From CAYQCE01 sp964415885 (GTDB lineage Bacteria; Zixibacteria; MSB-5A5; JAABVY01; JAHJOQ01): a stretch of DNA of 45,498 nt. The notes under the pieces were generated by a model. That model saw only the letters and a list, made by a program, of their open reading frames with translations, did not search any database and was not told the DNA's origin. This document shows positions 31,236-41,024 of this stretch, one piece after another. The first letter of the stretch is position 1. Every line of letters begins with the position of its first letter. A program made the position numbers and the translations under genes. Where the stretch lies: the NCBI GenBank assembly GCA_964415885.1, contig CAYQCE010000025.1, forward strand, positions 1-45,498. The letters are read 5' to 3'.

Positions 31236-32303
31236 GTGAATAGATACTCTACTCTGACAAAGACAATGATCTCTCTCAGTCTTCTGCTGTTGGTTGTTTC
31301 TTGCGGAGAGGAAGGCCCGGACATCGATACCGAATCAGCCATCCCGGTGAGCGTAGAAACTCTCACTCGCAAACCGATAAGTGAATACGTTACGGCAACC
31401 GGGACTGTCAAGGCGACTCAAACCTCGGACCTCACGGCTCAGCAGTGGGGATACTATCAGATGCAGACTAACCCGCGAACCGGGGAACCGCTTGCGATGG
31501 GTGATACTGTTCTGCAGGGCACGGTCATAATCAAGCTGCGAAATCAGGAATTCGTGAACGAGATCGCCCTCGAATCGAAGAAGCTGAACTACGAGGTCTC
31601 GGAAAGAGAATTCGAGAAGCAGAGGGCGCTTTACGAGAAAGGCGGAGTAACGCTCCGCGAACTTACAGACTCCGAAAGGACGTTCATTGATGCACGCTAC
31701 TCATACCAGAACGCTCTGCTGCAACTCGACAAGCTCAGCCTGAGCGCAGATTTCGATGGTATCCTGGTCGATCTCCCCTACTATGCCAACGGGCAGCGCG
31801 TTGAATCTGGAACGGTGCTCGGCAAAGTGATGAACTATGAGACACTGCACTGCTCTGTCTCTCTTCCCGCCAAGGAACTGGGGCGGGTCAGAGCCGGTCA
31901 GAATCTGCTCGTTATGAACTACACAGAAACCGAGGACACCTTGACCGGCAGAGTGGTTCAGGTCTCGCCCGCTCTCGAGGCGGACAGCCGTATGTTCAAA
32001 GCAAGTTTGCTGATCGCGAATGACAGCCTGATCCTGCGTCCCGGGATGTTCGTCAAATTGGATATTGAGGTCGCCTCCAGAGACAGCGCACTGGTTATTC
32101 CAAAGGATGTAGTCCTGGAGCAGCGGCGTGGGAAAACGGTCTTCGTCGTCGAGAAGGGAGTCGCACTCCAAAGGACCATCGATACCGGCCTCGAAAGCGG
32201 ATCCGAGATTGAAGTAATAAAGGGGCTGGAAGAGGATGAGCGCCTCGTCGTGGAGGGCTTCGAAACACTCAGAAATGGATCACGCGTCAGAGTGGTCGAC
32301 TAG
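31236..32303 (+). CDS. RND-type periplasmic adaptor (membrane fusion protein), lipoprotein
   Basis: A 355-residue adaptor. The N-terminus has a signal with lipobox (SLLLLVVSCGEE), so it is probably lipid-anchored. It then shows the HlyD/AcrA order: β strand VSVETLTRKPISEYVTATGTV, a short α-hairpin (LNYEVSEREFEKQRALYEKG; FIDARYSYQNALLQLDKL), a second lipoyl half and barrel (LVDLPYYANGQRVESGTVLG), and a membrane-proximal end (VIPKDVVLEQRRGKTVFVV). The short hairpin is typical of RND partners. GTG 31236 is chosen because AGGAG lies 6 bases upstream; ATG 31230 directly abuts it. It would bridge the TolC-like protein and the RND pumps. Confidence 0.92.
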   Translation: MNRYSTLTKTMISLSLLLLVVSCGEEGPDIDTESAIPVSVETLTRKPISEYVTATGTVKATQTSDLTAQQWGYYQMQTNPRTGEPLAMGDTVLQGTVIIKLRNQEFVNEIALESKKLNYEVSEREFEKQRALYEKGGVTLRELTDSERTFIDARYSYQNALLQLDKLSLSADFDGILVDLPYYANGQRVESGTVLGKVMNYETLHCSVSLPAKELGRVRAGQNLLVMNYTETEDTLTGRVVQVSPALEADSRMFKASLLIANDSLILRPGMFVKLDIEVASRDSALVIPKDVVLEQRRGKTVFVVEKGVALQRTIDTGLESGSEIEVIKGLEEDERLVVEGFETLRNGSRVRVVD

Positions 32304-32324
32304 ACACCGGAGCGGACACCCATA

Positions 32325-35300
32325 ATGCACAAAATCGCGCGCTTTTCAGTGAACTACCCAACGACAATCATTATGATTGTCCTTGCGATAATTCTGCTCG
32401 GCTATATATCGCTGACTCGCCTGGGAATCAACCTCCTTCCGGATCTCAAGAACCCGAGGCTCTTCATCGAGCTTGAATCAGGGGAACGCCCTCCGGAAGA
32501 GATTGAGAAGCAGTTCGTGCGGCAGTTGGAGTCTATCGCCGCACGTCAAACCGATGTCGTCAGGGCCTCCTCCATCTCGCAGGTAGGGAGAGCCCTCGTC
32601 ACGGTAGAGTACTCGTGGGACGCGGACATGGACGCGGCGCTTCTCGACCTTCAGAAGTCCGTGGCTCAGCTTTCGTCCGATGATCGCATCGATGAGCTCA
32701 ATGTCAACCAGACAGACCCGAACGCCGAAGCCGTAATGATGATCTCGCTGTATCATCCGGAGATCGATGATCTGAACGAAGTCCGCCGAACCGCCGAAAA
32801 TGTGGTCGCCAACAGGCTCATCCGTCTCGAAGGAGTGGCGGCCGTGGAAACAATCGGCGAGCGCTACCGAGAGGTATTGGTCCAAACTGACGCATACAGG
32901 CTCCAGGCTTACGGGATAACAGTTGATGAACTCGCCTCAAAGCTGCAGAGCTTCAACCGCAATGTCTCCGGCGGATCGATCGTGGAAATGGGGCGAAATT
33001 ACCTGATCAAGGGTATCGGCGAGCTTTCCGACCTCTCCGAGACTCGGAACCTGATCGTTGCCTTCAAAACGGACACCTCACAGGCCGCAAGGACTGCTTC
33101 GGAGACGAACGAATCTGCGCCGATATATCTCCACCAGATTGCCGACGTATCGTACTCGCTCACCGAGCCCGAGAACATCGTACGAGTCAATGGCCGGCGA
33201 TGCATCGCTCTGGAGATTTTCAAGGAAACGAGATTCAACACAATCGAGGCTGTGGAGCAATTGAGAGACGAGCTGGAGTCGATCCGCAAGTCATTGCCGG
33301 ACTATGAACTCACGATCATACAGGATCAGGCGCGGTTCATACGATCTTCGGTCAACGAGGTCGAGCAGACCGGCATCGTTGGAGCTATTCTCGCCATCAT
33401 AGTACTGTACGTCTTCCTGAGACGAATCGGCGTGACTGTCATCATCGGCCTCGCAATACCGATTTCAGTGATAGCGACTTTTAACCTGATGTTCTTTAAC
33501 GATCTCACACTAAACATCATGACTATCGGGGGATTGGCACTCGGTGCAGGAATGCTTGTTGATAACGCCATAGTCGTCATGGAAAACACGTTCCGCAATC
33601 TCGAAGAAGGCAAATCACTGAAAGAGGCCGCTGTCGCCGGAGCGGGACAGGTAGGCGGAGCTATCACGAGCGCAACCATTACGACTATTGTCGTATTTCT
33701 GCCGATAGTCTATCTACACGGTGCCGCCGGAGAGCTGTTCAAGGAGCAGGCCTGGACGGTAGCGTTCGCGCTGATTTCATCGCTCTTTGTGGCGATCCTC
33801 GTGATTCCGATGCTTAGCACCCAGCTGCTGAAAAAGACATTCAAGCCACAACAGTCGAAGGCGCTCAGGTTCCCGAGATACCGTCAGTTTCTCGTGAAAG
33901 TACTCGACAACAGAGGAAAGGTAGTCGTGCTCGCGTTAATTCTGATCGGATTGGCGATCGCTGCAATACCACTCGTCGGCAGCGAGTTCATTCCGAGAGC
34001 GGATCAGGGCGAGTTTCAGATCAACCTCACGCTGCCGGAGGGAACCAGTCTCGAGCGTACATCCGCCGTTACGGAGAATATTGAGCGGATAATCCTCGGC
34101 GGCTTCGGCGAGGAAGTCGAGGTCGTCTATGCCAGAGTTGGACCCGCCGCGGCGTCCGGCAATGAGAATGCTGTGCTCGAAAATGAAAACAACGCGTCAA
34201 TCGATGTCATTCTAAGACAGGATCACGGAATCCCAACGGCTACAATCATCCAGAGGCTCAATGCGGCCCTGGCAGAGATACCTGATCTGCAGACGGAGTT
34301 TGTCACGCAACAGACAGCGCTGCAGATAACGCTCGGCACGACCGAGGAACCGGTTGTTGTCGAAATCAAGGGTGAAGACCTCGAAACGCTCGAGTCACTC
34401 GCCGACACAATCAAAGCTCGCCTGGCAAACGTTGCAGACATCATGAATGTCCAGACCGGTCTCGAGAGGGGCCGTCCGGAAGTGAACGTCCGTGTTGATC
34501 GAACGACTGCCGCACAGTTTTCGCTGACAACCGATCAGGTTGCGACCCAGCTGTCGGATCTGCTTGCCGGACGCAAAGCGGGAGAGATGCAGATCGGCGG
34601 CGAGTACGTAGACATTCGAATCGCGCAGCCGGACCTGTCCCTATCCCGATTGCAGGACATACAGATATCCACGCCGGCTGGTGGTCGTGTCCCGCTTGTT
34701 GAAGTCTCGACAATCGAGCGCGGCTATGCACCTCGAAGGATCGATCGGTCGAGCCAGTCGAGAATCACACGAGTGACCGCGCAACTGGCATCCGACAAAG
34801 CTCTCGACAAAGTGACCGACGAAGTCAGGGGGGCGATTGCCGATGTCGAAATCCCGCCCGAGTATTCGATAAGCCTGATCGGAGAAGAGGAGAAACGCGA
34901 GGAATCGGTTTCCAGTCTCGGATTTGCTCTTTTGCTCGCTGTCGTGCTCGTTTATATGGTCATGGCATCGCAATTCGAATCACTGCTGCATCCGTTCGTA
35001 ATCATGCTCACACTTCCACTCGCCGGCGTCGGTGCGGTATTCGGACTGCTTTTCACGGGGATTTCATTCAATATCATGTCGCTCATCGGGGTGATCATGC
35101 TGGCCGGAATTGCTGTCAACGATTCGATCATACTGGTGGACTACATAAATCAACTGCGGCGTGAAGGGAAAAATGTGCGTGACGCAATTGTCGACGCGGG
35201 CCAGATGAGAATTCGGCCTATCCTCATAACGAGTGTGACAACGATTCTCGCACTGCTTCCACTCACCATTGGCATCGGCGAGGCGGCATCACTTCGCGCG

Positions 35301-35414
35301 CCGATGGCCGTTGCGGTGATCGGCGGGCTCGTGACCTCGACTCTGCTCACACTGGCCGTTATTCCCGCAGTCTACTCCGTTCTGGCCGGCAAAGTCAAAT
35401 ACAAAGAGGACTGA
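32325..35414 (+). CDS. RND-superfamily efflux permease (first pump)
   Basis: A 1029-residue AcrB/MexB-family inner-membrane transporter with 12 membrane segments and two large porter loops. Visible: N-terminal FSVNYPTTIIMIVLAIILLG, TM4 GAGMLVDNAIVVMEN with D413 (second position N instead of D), GSEFIPRADQGEFQINLTLPEGTS in the second porter domain, and TM10 AGIAVNDSIILVDYINQLRR (Lys of AcrB replaced by Asn). These replacements are usual in the branch of RND proteins with VDN/VN motifs. It exports small molecules or lipids by proton exchange through the adaptor and TolC-like duct. It is 21 bases after the adaptor and 13 before the second RND. Confidence 0.94.
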   Translation: MHKIARFSVNYPTTIIMIVLAIILLGYISLTRLGINLLPDLKNPRLFIELESGERPPEEIEKQFVRQLESIAARQTDVVRASSISQVGRALVTVEYSWDADMDAALLDLQKSVAQLSSDDRIDELNVNQTDPNAEAVMMISLYHPEIDDLNEVRRTAENVVANRLIRLEGVAAVETIGERYREVLVQTDAYRLQAYGITVDELASKLQSFNRNVSGGSIVEMGRNYLIKGIGELSDLSETRNLIVAFKTDTSQAARTASETNESAPIYLHQIADVSYSLTEPENIVRVNGRRCIALEIFKETRFNTIEAVEQLRDELESIRKSLPDYELTIIQDQARFIRSSVNEVEQTGIVGAILAIIVLYVFLRRIGVTVIIGLAIPISVIATFNLMFFNDLTLNIMTIGGLALGAGMLVDNAIVVMENTFRNLEEGKSLKEAAVAGAGQVGGAITSATITTIVVFLPIVYLHGAAGELFKEQAWTVAFALISSLFVAILVIPMLSTQLLKKTFKPQQSKALRFPRYRQFLVKVLDNRGKVVVLALILIGLAIAAIPLVGSEFIPRADQGEFQINLTLPEGTSLERTSAVTENIERIILGGFGEEVEVVYARVGPAAASGNENAVLENENNASIDVILRQDHGIPTATIIQRLNAALAEIPDLQTEFVTQQTALQITLGTTEEPVVVEIKGEDLETLESLADTIKARLANVADIMNVQTGLERGRPEVNVRVDRTTAAQFSLTTDQVATQLSDLLAGRKAGEMQIGGEYVDIRIAQPDLSLSRLQDIQISTPAGGRVPLVEVSTIERGYAPRRIDRSSQSRITRVTAQLASDKALDKVTDEVRGAIADVEIPPEYSISLIGEEEKREESVSSLGFALLLAVVLVYMVMASQFESLLHPFVIMLTLPLAGVGAVFGLLFTGISFNIMSLIGVIMLAGIAVNDSIILVDYINQLRREGKNVRDAIVDAGQMRIRPILITSVTTILALLPLTIGIGEAASLRAPMAVAVIGGLVTSTLLTLAVIPAVYSVLAGKVKYKED

Positions 35415-35427
35415 TTAGCAGATTATC

Positions 35428-38400
35428 ATGATAGGCTTCATCATCAGAAGGCCGGTGCTGGTCGGTATGCTCCTTACAGCTCTCTGTCTGCTCGGGATTG
35501 TCTCTTACGAGCAGCTCGATGTGGAGCTCATTCCGCAGGCAGAGTTGCCGCTGCTGGTCGTTCAGATTGGAACCGGCACAGATACCGACCCAATGACAGT
35601 CGAGCGTGAAGCGGTAATCCCGGTCGAGGGCGCTGTCGGACAACTCGAGGATATTGACCGTATCGAGTCATACATAGATCGCCAGAGCGCGATGATCATC
35701 GTCTACTACGAGCAGGACGCTAACCTGAAACACGCCTACATCAAGTTGGATCAGGCTGTCAAGGGAGTGCGAGGCACGATCGATGATCGATATTTCGTCA
35801 ATGTCTGGAAAGTAGACACCGAGCAGTTGTCCAACCAATTCATGTCTCTCCAGGCACGCGGAATCGGCGACCTCGATCAGATACGCACAGTTGTCGAGGA
35901 AGAGGTCGTGCCGGAGCTCGAATCGATAGATGGTATCGCCAATGTCCAGGTCTACGGCGGCAGAGTCCGTAGTGTCGAAGTCTTTCTCGACGAGCTCGCG
36001 CTCAAGTCGAACGGGCTTACTCCGTCTATGGTGTCCTCCCGGCTCCAATCCGAAGGTGGCGACAAGATGTTCCTCGGACATGCAGTCGAAGGCGATCGCC
36101 GGCACTTCGTGAATATGGTCTCATCCTACGAAGAAGTCAGCGCCGTCAAGGAGGCAATCATCAAGGATGTGGGCCCGATCCGACTGCGGCATGTCGCAGA
36201 GGTAATGCAGGGTGGTCGAGAACCGGAGTCGATTTCGCGCATCAACGGCAAGCAATCCGTGAGTATCTCACTGATCAGAGACGCACAGGCGAATCTGCTC
36301 GAGTTGTCGAACGCCGCACAGGGCGCTGTCGAGGAGTTGAATAAGGAACTCAGAAATCAGGGTGTTGAACTGCACATCCAGGACGATCAAGCCGAAGTAA
36401 TCCGCGAAAACATCGATTTGATCAAAGAACTCGCGCTCGTGGGTGGACTTCTCGCGATCGTAATTCTCTGGATATTCCTCGGCAACCTGAGGCTCGTTTT
36501 GATCATCGCGGCAGCCATTCCGATCTCGGCTTTGATAGCGATGAACTTCTTCTACGCCTTCGACATCAGTTTGAATACCCTCACACTCGTCGGCCTGGCA
36601 ATCGCGATCGGAATGCTCCTCGACAACAGCATTGTTGTGCTCGAGAATATATATCGTCAGCGGTCGCGCGGAATGCATGCCTTCAAGGCGGTTGTGGACG
36701 GTGCGTCCGAGGTATGGCGTCCGGTGCTTGCGGCAACTCTCACGACTGTAGCAGTCTTTCTCCCGTTCGTGTACTCGGATAACTTTCTTATCAGGATCCT
36801 CGGGAAGCACGTTGGGGTCTCAATCATCACAACACTGCTTGTATCACTTGCCGCGGCGTTTCTCCTTATCCCGGCGGTAGCTTATCGCAGCATGCGCAAG
36901 GACATTCAGCGAAGACGGAGTTCATTCAACATCGTCTCGCAGTACAGTCGGCCACTTCAGGTATACACGCTGCTCCTCAAGTCCTCACTGCGATATCCGG
37001 TCCGCACAATTCTCTTCAGTGTCTCTCTCTTTCTTCTCAGCCTTCTAATCTCGCTCGCTGTGAGTCTTAATGTCGGCCAGGAGGTTGAGCTCCGTACATT
37101 CAATCTCTACGCGCAGTTTCCCAGCGGCACAACTCTGGAGTCGGCGGATGAGCTCGTTCAGACCATGGATGAACGGATAGCGGACATCAAAGAGCTCGAG
37201 GAGCGGCAGGTTAATGTGGATGAAGAGCAGGCCGTCTTCACATTCTACCTGAAAGAGGATTTCGAAGATATCGATGGACGGAATCTCCCAACTGTCAAGG
37301 AGGAAGTCGATGATCGCTTATCCGAAACATTCCGGACGATCGACTTCTCTTTCGAGGAACCGTTGAGCGATTCACGTTACCGCGGAGGCGGACGCGGTGG
37401 TGGCGGCGGTGGATTTGGCAACTCGTCGTTTCTGCGTCTGATGGGTATCGGGGGTCAGGAGGAGAAGGTAGTTATCCGGGGCGATGACTACGATCTGATG
37501 GAGAATATCGCCGAAGACGTTGAATACAACCTGGATGAACTCAGCACAATCGATCGGGTCAATATGAGTGTCAGTTCCGCTCGCCCCCAGATCGAGCTGC
37601 TGTTCGACAAAAACTCGATGAGCTATTTCGATGTCTCGCCCGCGACGGTCATTAACGAGCTGGGTAGTTTCCAAAAGGAGTACAGCTCCGGGGCAACGGT
37701 CAAAGTAGGTGATGATGAAGTCGACATCGTTTTGAAGTATGCTGACTGGGAGGAGAAGGGCAGTGACGATCTGCAATCGATGGAAATAGCGTCGTCTCCG
37801 GGCGGCACCGTGCCACTGATGAGCCTTGCGTCGATGGTATACACCATGGCACGATCCGGAATCACCCGGATAAACCAGCAAAAGGAAATCGAGGTCAATT
37901 ACAGATTCGAAGCCGAGATTGCCGATTCGAAGGGTCTGCTCGAGAGCGCGAGACAGGAAGTGGATCAGCTCGTCGGCTCGATATCGGTGCCGGCTGGAGT
38001 TTCAATGGAAGCAGTACACGATGAAGCCGATTACTCGGACTTCTACTTCCTGATCGCGGCGGCGTTCATATTGATTTACATGATACTTGCATCGGCGTTC
38101 GAGTCACTCGTTACCCCGCTCGCGATGATGTTCACAATTCCACTCGCCACAGTCGGAGCGCTCTGGGGATTGATCCTGACCGGCAACTCAATTTTGAACG
38201 CCAACTCGCTGATCGGCCTGATAATCCTGCTCGGCGTAATAGTCAACAACGGGATCATACTGATCGACTACTCCCGGCTTCTTCAAAGACAGAACTTCCG
38301 ACCGGTGCGGGCGCTTCTGACCGCGGGACAGGCACGCGTTCGCCCTATTATGATCACAATGCTAACTACCGTGATAGCGCTCTTGCCGCTCGCGATGGGG

Positions 38401-40152
38401 CGAGTCGAGTATGTCGCCGCAATCGGAGCGCCGTTCGCAATAACCGTAATCGGCGGACTCGCCGCGGGCACTCTCTTCACCCTCGTCTTCATACCGACGG
38501 TCTACTCCGGACTGGAAAGCACGATTGCATGGTGGAGATCACTCAAATGGCATCTGAAAGCGATCCAGATGCTGGCCGTGGCCGCAGGTCTCTGTCTGAT
38601 CTACAGCAACGTGGACTCCCTCCTTTGGAGGATTGTGAATACTGCGGCGCTGCTCGGTGTGGTGCCTGCTATGACCTGGTTCACGATGGCAAGTTTGCGG
38701 AGAGCGAGTTTTGAAGCTATCGGCCCGGATGAGCCGATCACAATCACGATCCAGAATGTGGTCAAGAACTACGATGACTTCAGCCGATTCGTAAAGGAAT
38801 GGCGCAAGCCCGAGAGACAGAGGCCACGGCTTGCACGCGAGGGGCGAGCCACTAAGGAGCGTGGATTAGTCGATATCGTCTGGCACACACCGCTGCTGGC
38901 CTTCTCCATATATTTTACATACTTCTATCTCCAAAGCGACTTCTGGCTCTGGGTTTTCACGCAAATCGTCTACGTATATGCCGTCTGGATGGTGCGCATG
39001 CTCCTGAAGTCCGAGGTCATATCGACGCGTGTGCCTCGGAAACTCGCCGTGACCGTAGACATGATGATCTATTGGGTTCTACCACTCGCGAATCTCTATT
39101 ATCTCTATTCGAGATGGGAGAGTATAGGGTGGACAATAACCGTTGGTGTAATCTGGTACTCGGCGGTGCTGATCTACGCCACCTCGAAGAAGCTGCATAC
39201 CGAAAATATCGATGTTAACCGTCTGCGTGGTAAACTGAGTGGAATACGTAAGGTGTTATACAGATTCACTCTGAAGATTCCGGTCATCGGCAAGCGACGC
39301 AAACCATTCCGCGCGCTCGATCATGTGTCGATGCAGATCGGCAACGGAATGTTCGGGTTGATAGGTCCTAATGGCGCTGGAAAAACCACGCTGATGCGTG
39401 TGATCTGCGGCGTGCTCGAACAAACGCAGGGAACGATCCGGATCAACGACTTCAATTTGAACCAATACCGCGAAGAGATGCAGGGTTTGATTGGCTATCT
39501 TCCGCAGGAATTTGGGACCTACGACAACATGACCGCCTGTGAGTTTCTCGACTACCAGGCGATGCTGAAGGGAATCTGGGATCGCTGCGAGAGAAAAGAC
39601 ATCGTCTCTCGGGCCTTAAAATCAGTGCATCTGGAGGACGCTGCGGATCGCAAAATCAAGACCTACTCCGGTGGGATGAAACAGCGCGTGGGAATAGCGC
39701 AAACACTGCTGCATCTCCCGAGGATACTCGTCGTGGACGAGCCCACTGCGGGGCTCGACCCAAAGGAACGAATAAGATTTCGAAATCTGCTCTCGGATCT
39801 GTCGCGCGATAGAATCGTCGTGTTCTCGACACATATCATCGAAGATATCTCATCCTCGTGCAACCGTCTTGCGGTGATGGATCAGGGAACTGTCAGATTC
39901 CTCGGAACGCCGTCAGAAATGCTCGAATTGGCAGAGGGCCGTGTCTGGCAGGTGGATATACCGGAAGAGGAATTCGACGCCATGCGGGACACGGTTTGGA
40001 TAGTCCATCATTCGCGGGAGGAGCAGTCGGTTCGTCTCCGCCTTCTTTCCTCGGAGCAACCGCTCGATCAAGCTCAGCCGGTAGTCCCGACTCTCGAGGA
40101 CGCATATCTCTGGCTGCTCGGACGACAGAAACGGGGGATACTCGATGAGTAG
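35428..40152 (+). CDS. RND efflux permease fused to ABC ATPase (RND-ABC hybrid)
   Basis: A 1574-residue protein in one uninterrupted frame. Residues 1-1030 are a complete RND permease (TM4 IGMLLDNSIVVLEN with D399; VNNGIILIDYSRLL in TM10; TM12 ends near FIPTVYSGLE), with a glycine-rich stretch near 651-662. Residues about 1045-1265 contain three pairs of hydrophobic segments (about six extra TMs). Residues about 1290-1574 are an intact ABC ATPase: Walker A GPNGAGKTT (about 1313-1321), YLPQEF, signature YSGGMKQRVGIAQ (about 1413), Walker B ILVVDEPTAGLDP (about 1433) and STHIIED, ending LEDAYLWLLG. An even number of extra TMs leaves the ATPase in the cytoplasm. The ABC part probably serves the ABC-2 permease whose start overlaps by 8 bases. 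Confidence 0.93.
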   Translation: MIGFIIRRPVLVGMLLTALCLLGIVSYEQLDVELIPQAELPLLVVQIGTGTDTDPMTVEREAVIPVEGAVGQLEDIDRIESYIDRQSAMIIVYYEQDANLKHAYIKLDQAVKGVRGTIDDRYFVNVWKVDTEQLSNQFMSLQARGIGDLDQIRTVVEEEVVPELESIDGIANVQVYGGRVRSVEVFLDELALKSNGLTPSMVSSRLQSEGGDKMFLGHAVEGDRRHFVNMVSSYEEVSAVKEAIIKDVGPIRLRHVAEVMQGGREPESISRINGKQSVSISLIRDAQANLLELSNAAQGAVEELNKELRNQGVELHIQDDQAEVIRENIDLIKELALVGGLLAIVILWIFLGNLRLVLIIAAAIPISALIAMNFFYAFDISLNTLTLVGLAIAIGMLLDNSIVVLENIYRQRSRGMHAFKAVVDGASEVWRPVLAATLTTVAVFLPFVYSDNFLIRILGKHVGVSIITTLLVSLAAAFLLIPAVAYRSMRKDIQRRRSSFNIVSQYSRPLQVYTLLLKSSLRYPVRTILFSVSLFLLSLLISLAVSLNVGQEVELRTFNLYAQFPSGTTLESADELVQTMDERIADIKELEERQVNVDEEQAVFTFYLKEDFEDIDGRNLPTVKEEVDDRLSETFRTIDFSFEEPLSDSRYRGGGRGGGGGGFGNSSFLRLMGIGGQEEKVVIRGDDYDLMENIAEDVEYNLDELSTIDRVNMSVSSARPQIELLFDKNSMSYFDVSPATVINELGSFQKEYSSGATVKVGDDEVDIVLKYADWEEKGSDDLQSMEIASSPGGTVPLMSLASMVYTMARSGITRINQQKEIEVNYRFEAEIADSKGLLESARQEVDQLVGSISVPAGVSMEAVHDEADYSDFYFLIAAAFILIYMILASAFESLVTPLAMMFTIPLATVGALWGLILTGNSILNANSLIGLIILLGVIVNNGIILIDYSRLLQRQNFRPVRALLTAGQARVRPIMITMLTTVIALLPLAMGRVEYVAAIGAPFAITVIGGLAAGTLFTLVFIPTVYSGLESTIAWWRSLKWHLKAIQMLAVAAGLCLIYSNVDSLLWRIVNTAALLGVVPAMTWFTMASLRRASFEAIGPDEPITITIQNVVKNYDDFSRFVKEWRKPERQRPRLAREGRATKERGLVDIVWHTPLLAFSIYFTYFYLQSDFWLWVFTQIVYVYAVWMVRMLLKSEVISTRVPRKLAVTVDMMIYWVLPLANLYYLYSRWESIGWTITVGVIWYSAVLIYATSKKLHTENIDVNRLRGKLSGIRKVLYRFTLKIPVIGKRRKPFRALDHVSMQIGNGMFGLIGPNGAGKTTLMRVICGVLEQTQGTIRINDFNLNQYREEMQGLIGYLPQEFGTYDNMTACEFLDYQAMLKGIWDRCERKDIVSRALKSVHLEDAADRKIKTYSGGMKQRVGIAQTLLHLPRILVVDEPTAGLDPKERIRFRNLLSDLSRDRIVVFSTHIIEDISSSCNRLAVMDQGTVRFLGTPSEMLELAEGRVWQVDIPEEEFDAMRDTVWIVHHSREEQSVRLRLLSSEQPLDQAQPVVPTLEDAYLWLLGRQKRGILDE

Positions 40153-40897
40153 TCATAAGGTCTCCAACATATCGGCTAACAGACTGCGTAGTATGACGGC
40201 TGCATCGCAGTCTCTGTTCGCGTTCATGCGCTACAACGCGCAACTCACATTCGCGAACAAGTTCATCTATTTCCTTCTGGGAGCGATAGCTCTTCTGCTC
40301 TTCATTCTGATCGTGAGCGCGGCCACAATGCAGACTCCGCCCGGCCCAGAATCTGTCTACTACTATCTCCTCGCACCGGGAGTCCTCCTGATCTTCTACC
40401 CTGCGGTATTCTCACTTCAACAGGACGCGGACGCCGGTATGCTCGAAACGCTCTTCGGAATCCCTAACTACCGATACAAGGTGTGGCTCGTGCGAAATGC
40501 CGTCGGCTATGTCGTTATGGCGATAATGCTGCTAGTCCTCTCGGCCTTCTGCCGAGTGGCGATCGCCGACTTCTCGATACTTGAAATGACATTCCAATTG
40601 CTCTTCCCGATTGTATTGATCGGAAGCGTTGCATTCATGCTCTCGACTCTGACCAAGAGCGGGAATGCCACGTCGGTGCTGATGGTACTCTTCATTCTCT
40701 TCTTCTGGATAGCATCAGAGCCTCTCGAAGGCAGCCGATGGAATCTTTTTCACAATCCGTTTCGAGAAATGGGACTTTTCGAGACAATCCTCTGGGCGGA
40801 AACTACACTCTACAATCGTATCTACATTCTCGTTGGTTCTGTCATCGCCCTGATGTTCGGCTTGCTGCGGCTGCAGAATCGCGAGAAACTGATCTAA
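40145..40897 (+). CDS. ABC-2-type membrane permease
   Basis: A 250-residue integral membrane protein with about six hydrophobic segments: FIYFLLGAIALLLFILIV, YYYLLAPGVLLIFYPAVFSL, NAVGYVVMAIMLLVLSAF, FQLLFPIVLIGSVAFML, SVLMVLFILFFWIAS and IYILVGSVIALMFGLL. The segment DADAGMLETLFGIPNYRYKVWLVR between TM2 and TM3 resembles the ATPase-coupling helix of ABC-2 permeases. It overlaps the RND-ABC gene by 8 bases (ATG inside the upstream stop region), which argues for coupled translation and for pairing with that ABC domain. Last gene of the export operon; no clear terminator follows. Confidence 0.85.
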   Translation: MSSHKVSNISANRLRSMTAASQSLFAFMRYNAQLTFANKFIYFLLGAIALLLFILIVSAATMQTPPGPESVYYYLLAPGVLLIFYPAVFSLQQDADAGMLETLFGIPNYRYKVWLVRNAVGYVVMAIMLLVLSAFCRVAIADFSILEMTFQLLFPIVLIGSVAFMLSTLTKSGNATSVLMVLFILFFWIASEPLEGSRWNLFHNPFREMGLFETILWAETTLYNRIYILVGSVIALMFGLLRLQNREKLI

Positions 40898-41024
40898 CCG
40901 CGAACACTATCTATCCAGATTTCTCGATGCAAAGTGTGACTTGCCAAACTCCCATATCGGATTTCCTTACAGTAGAGCAGCGTGCACCGAAACGGTACTT
41001 CAGTTGCAGCGAGGTCTGAAATGA

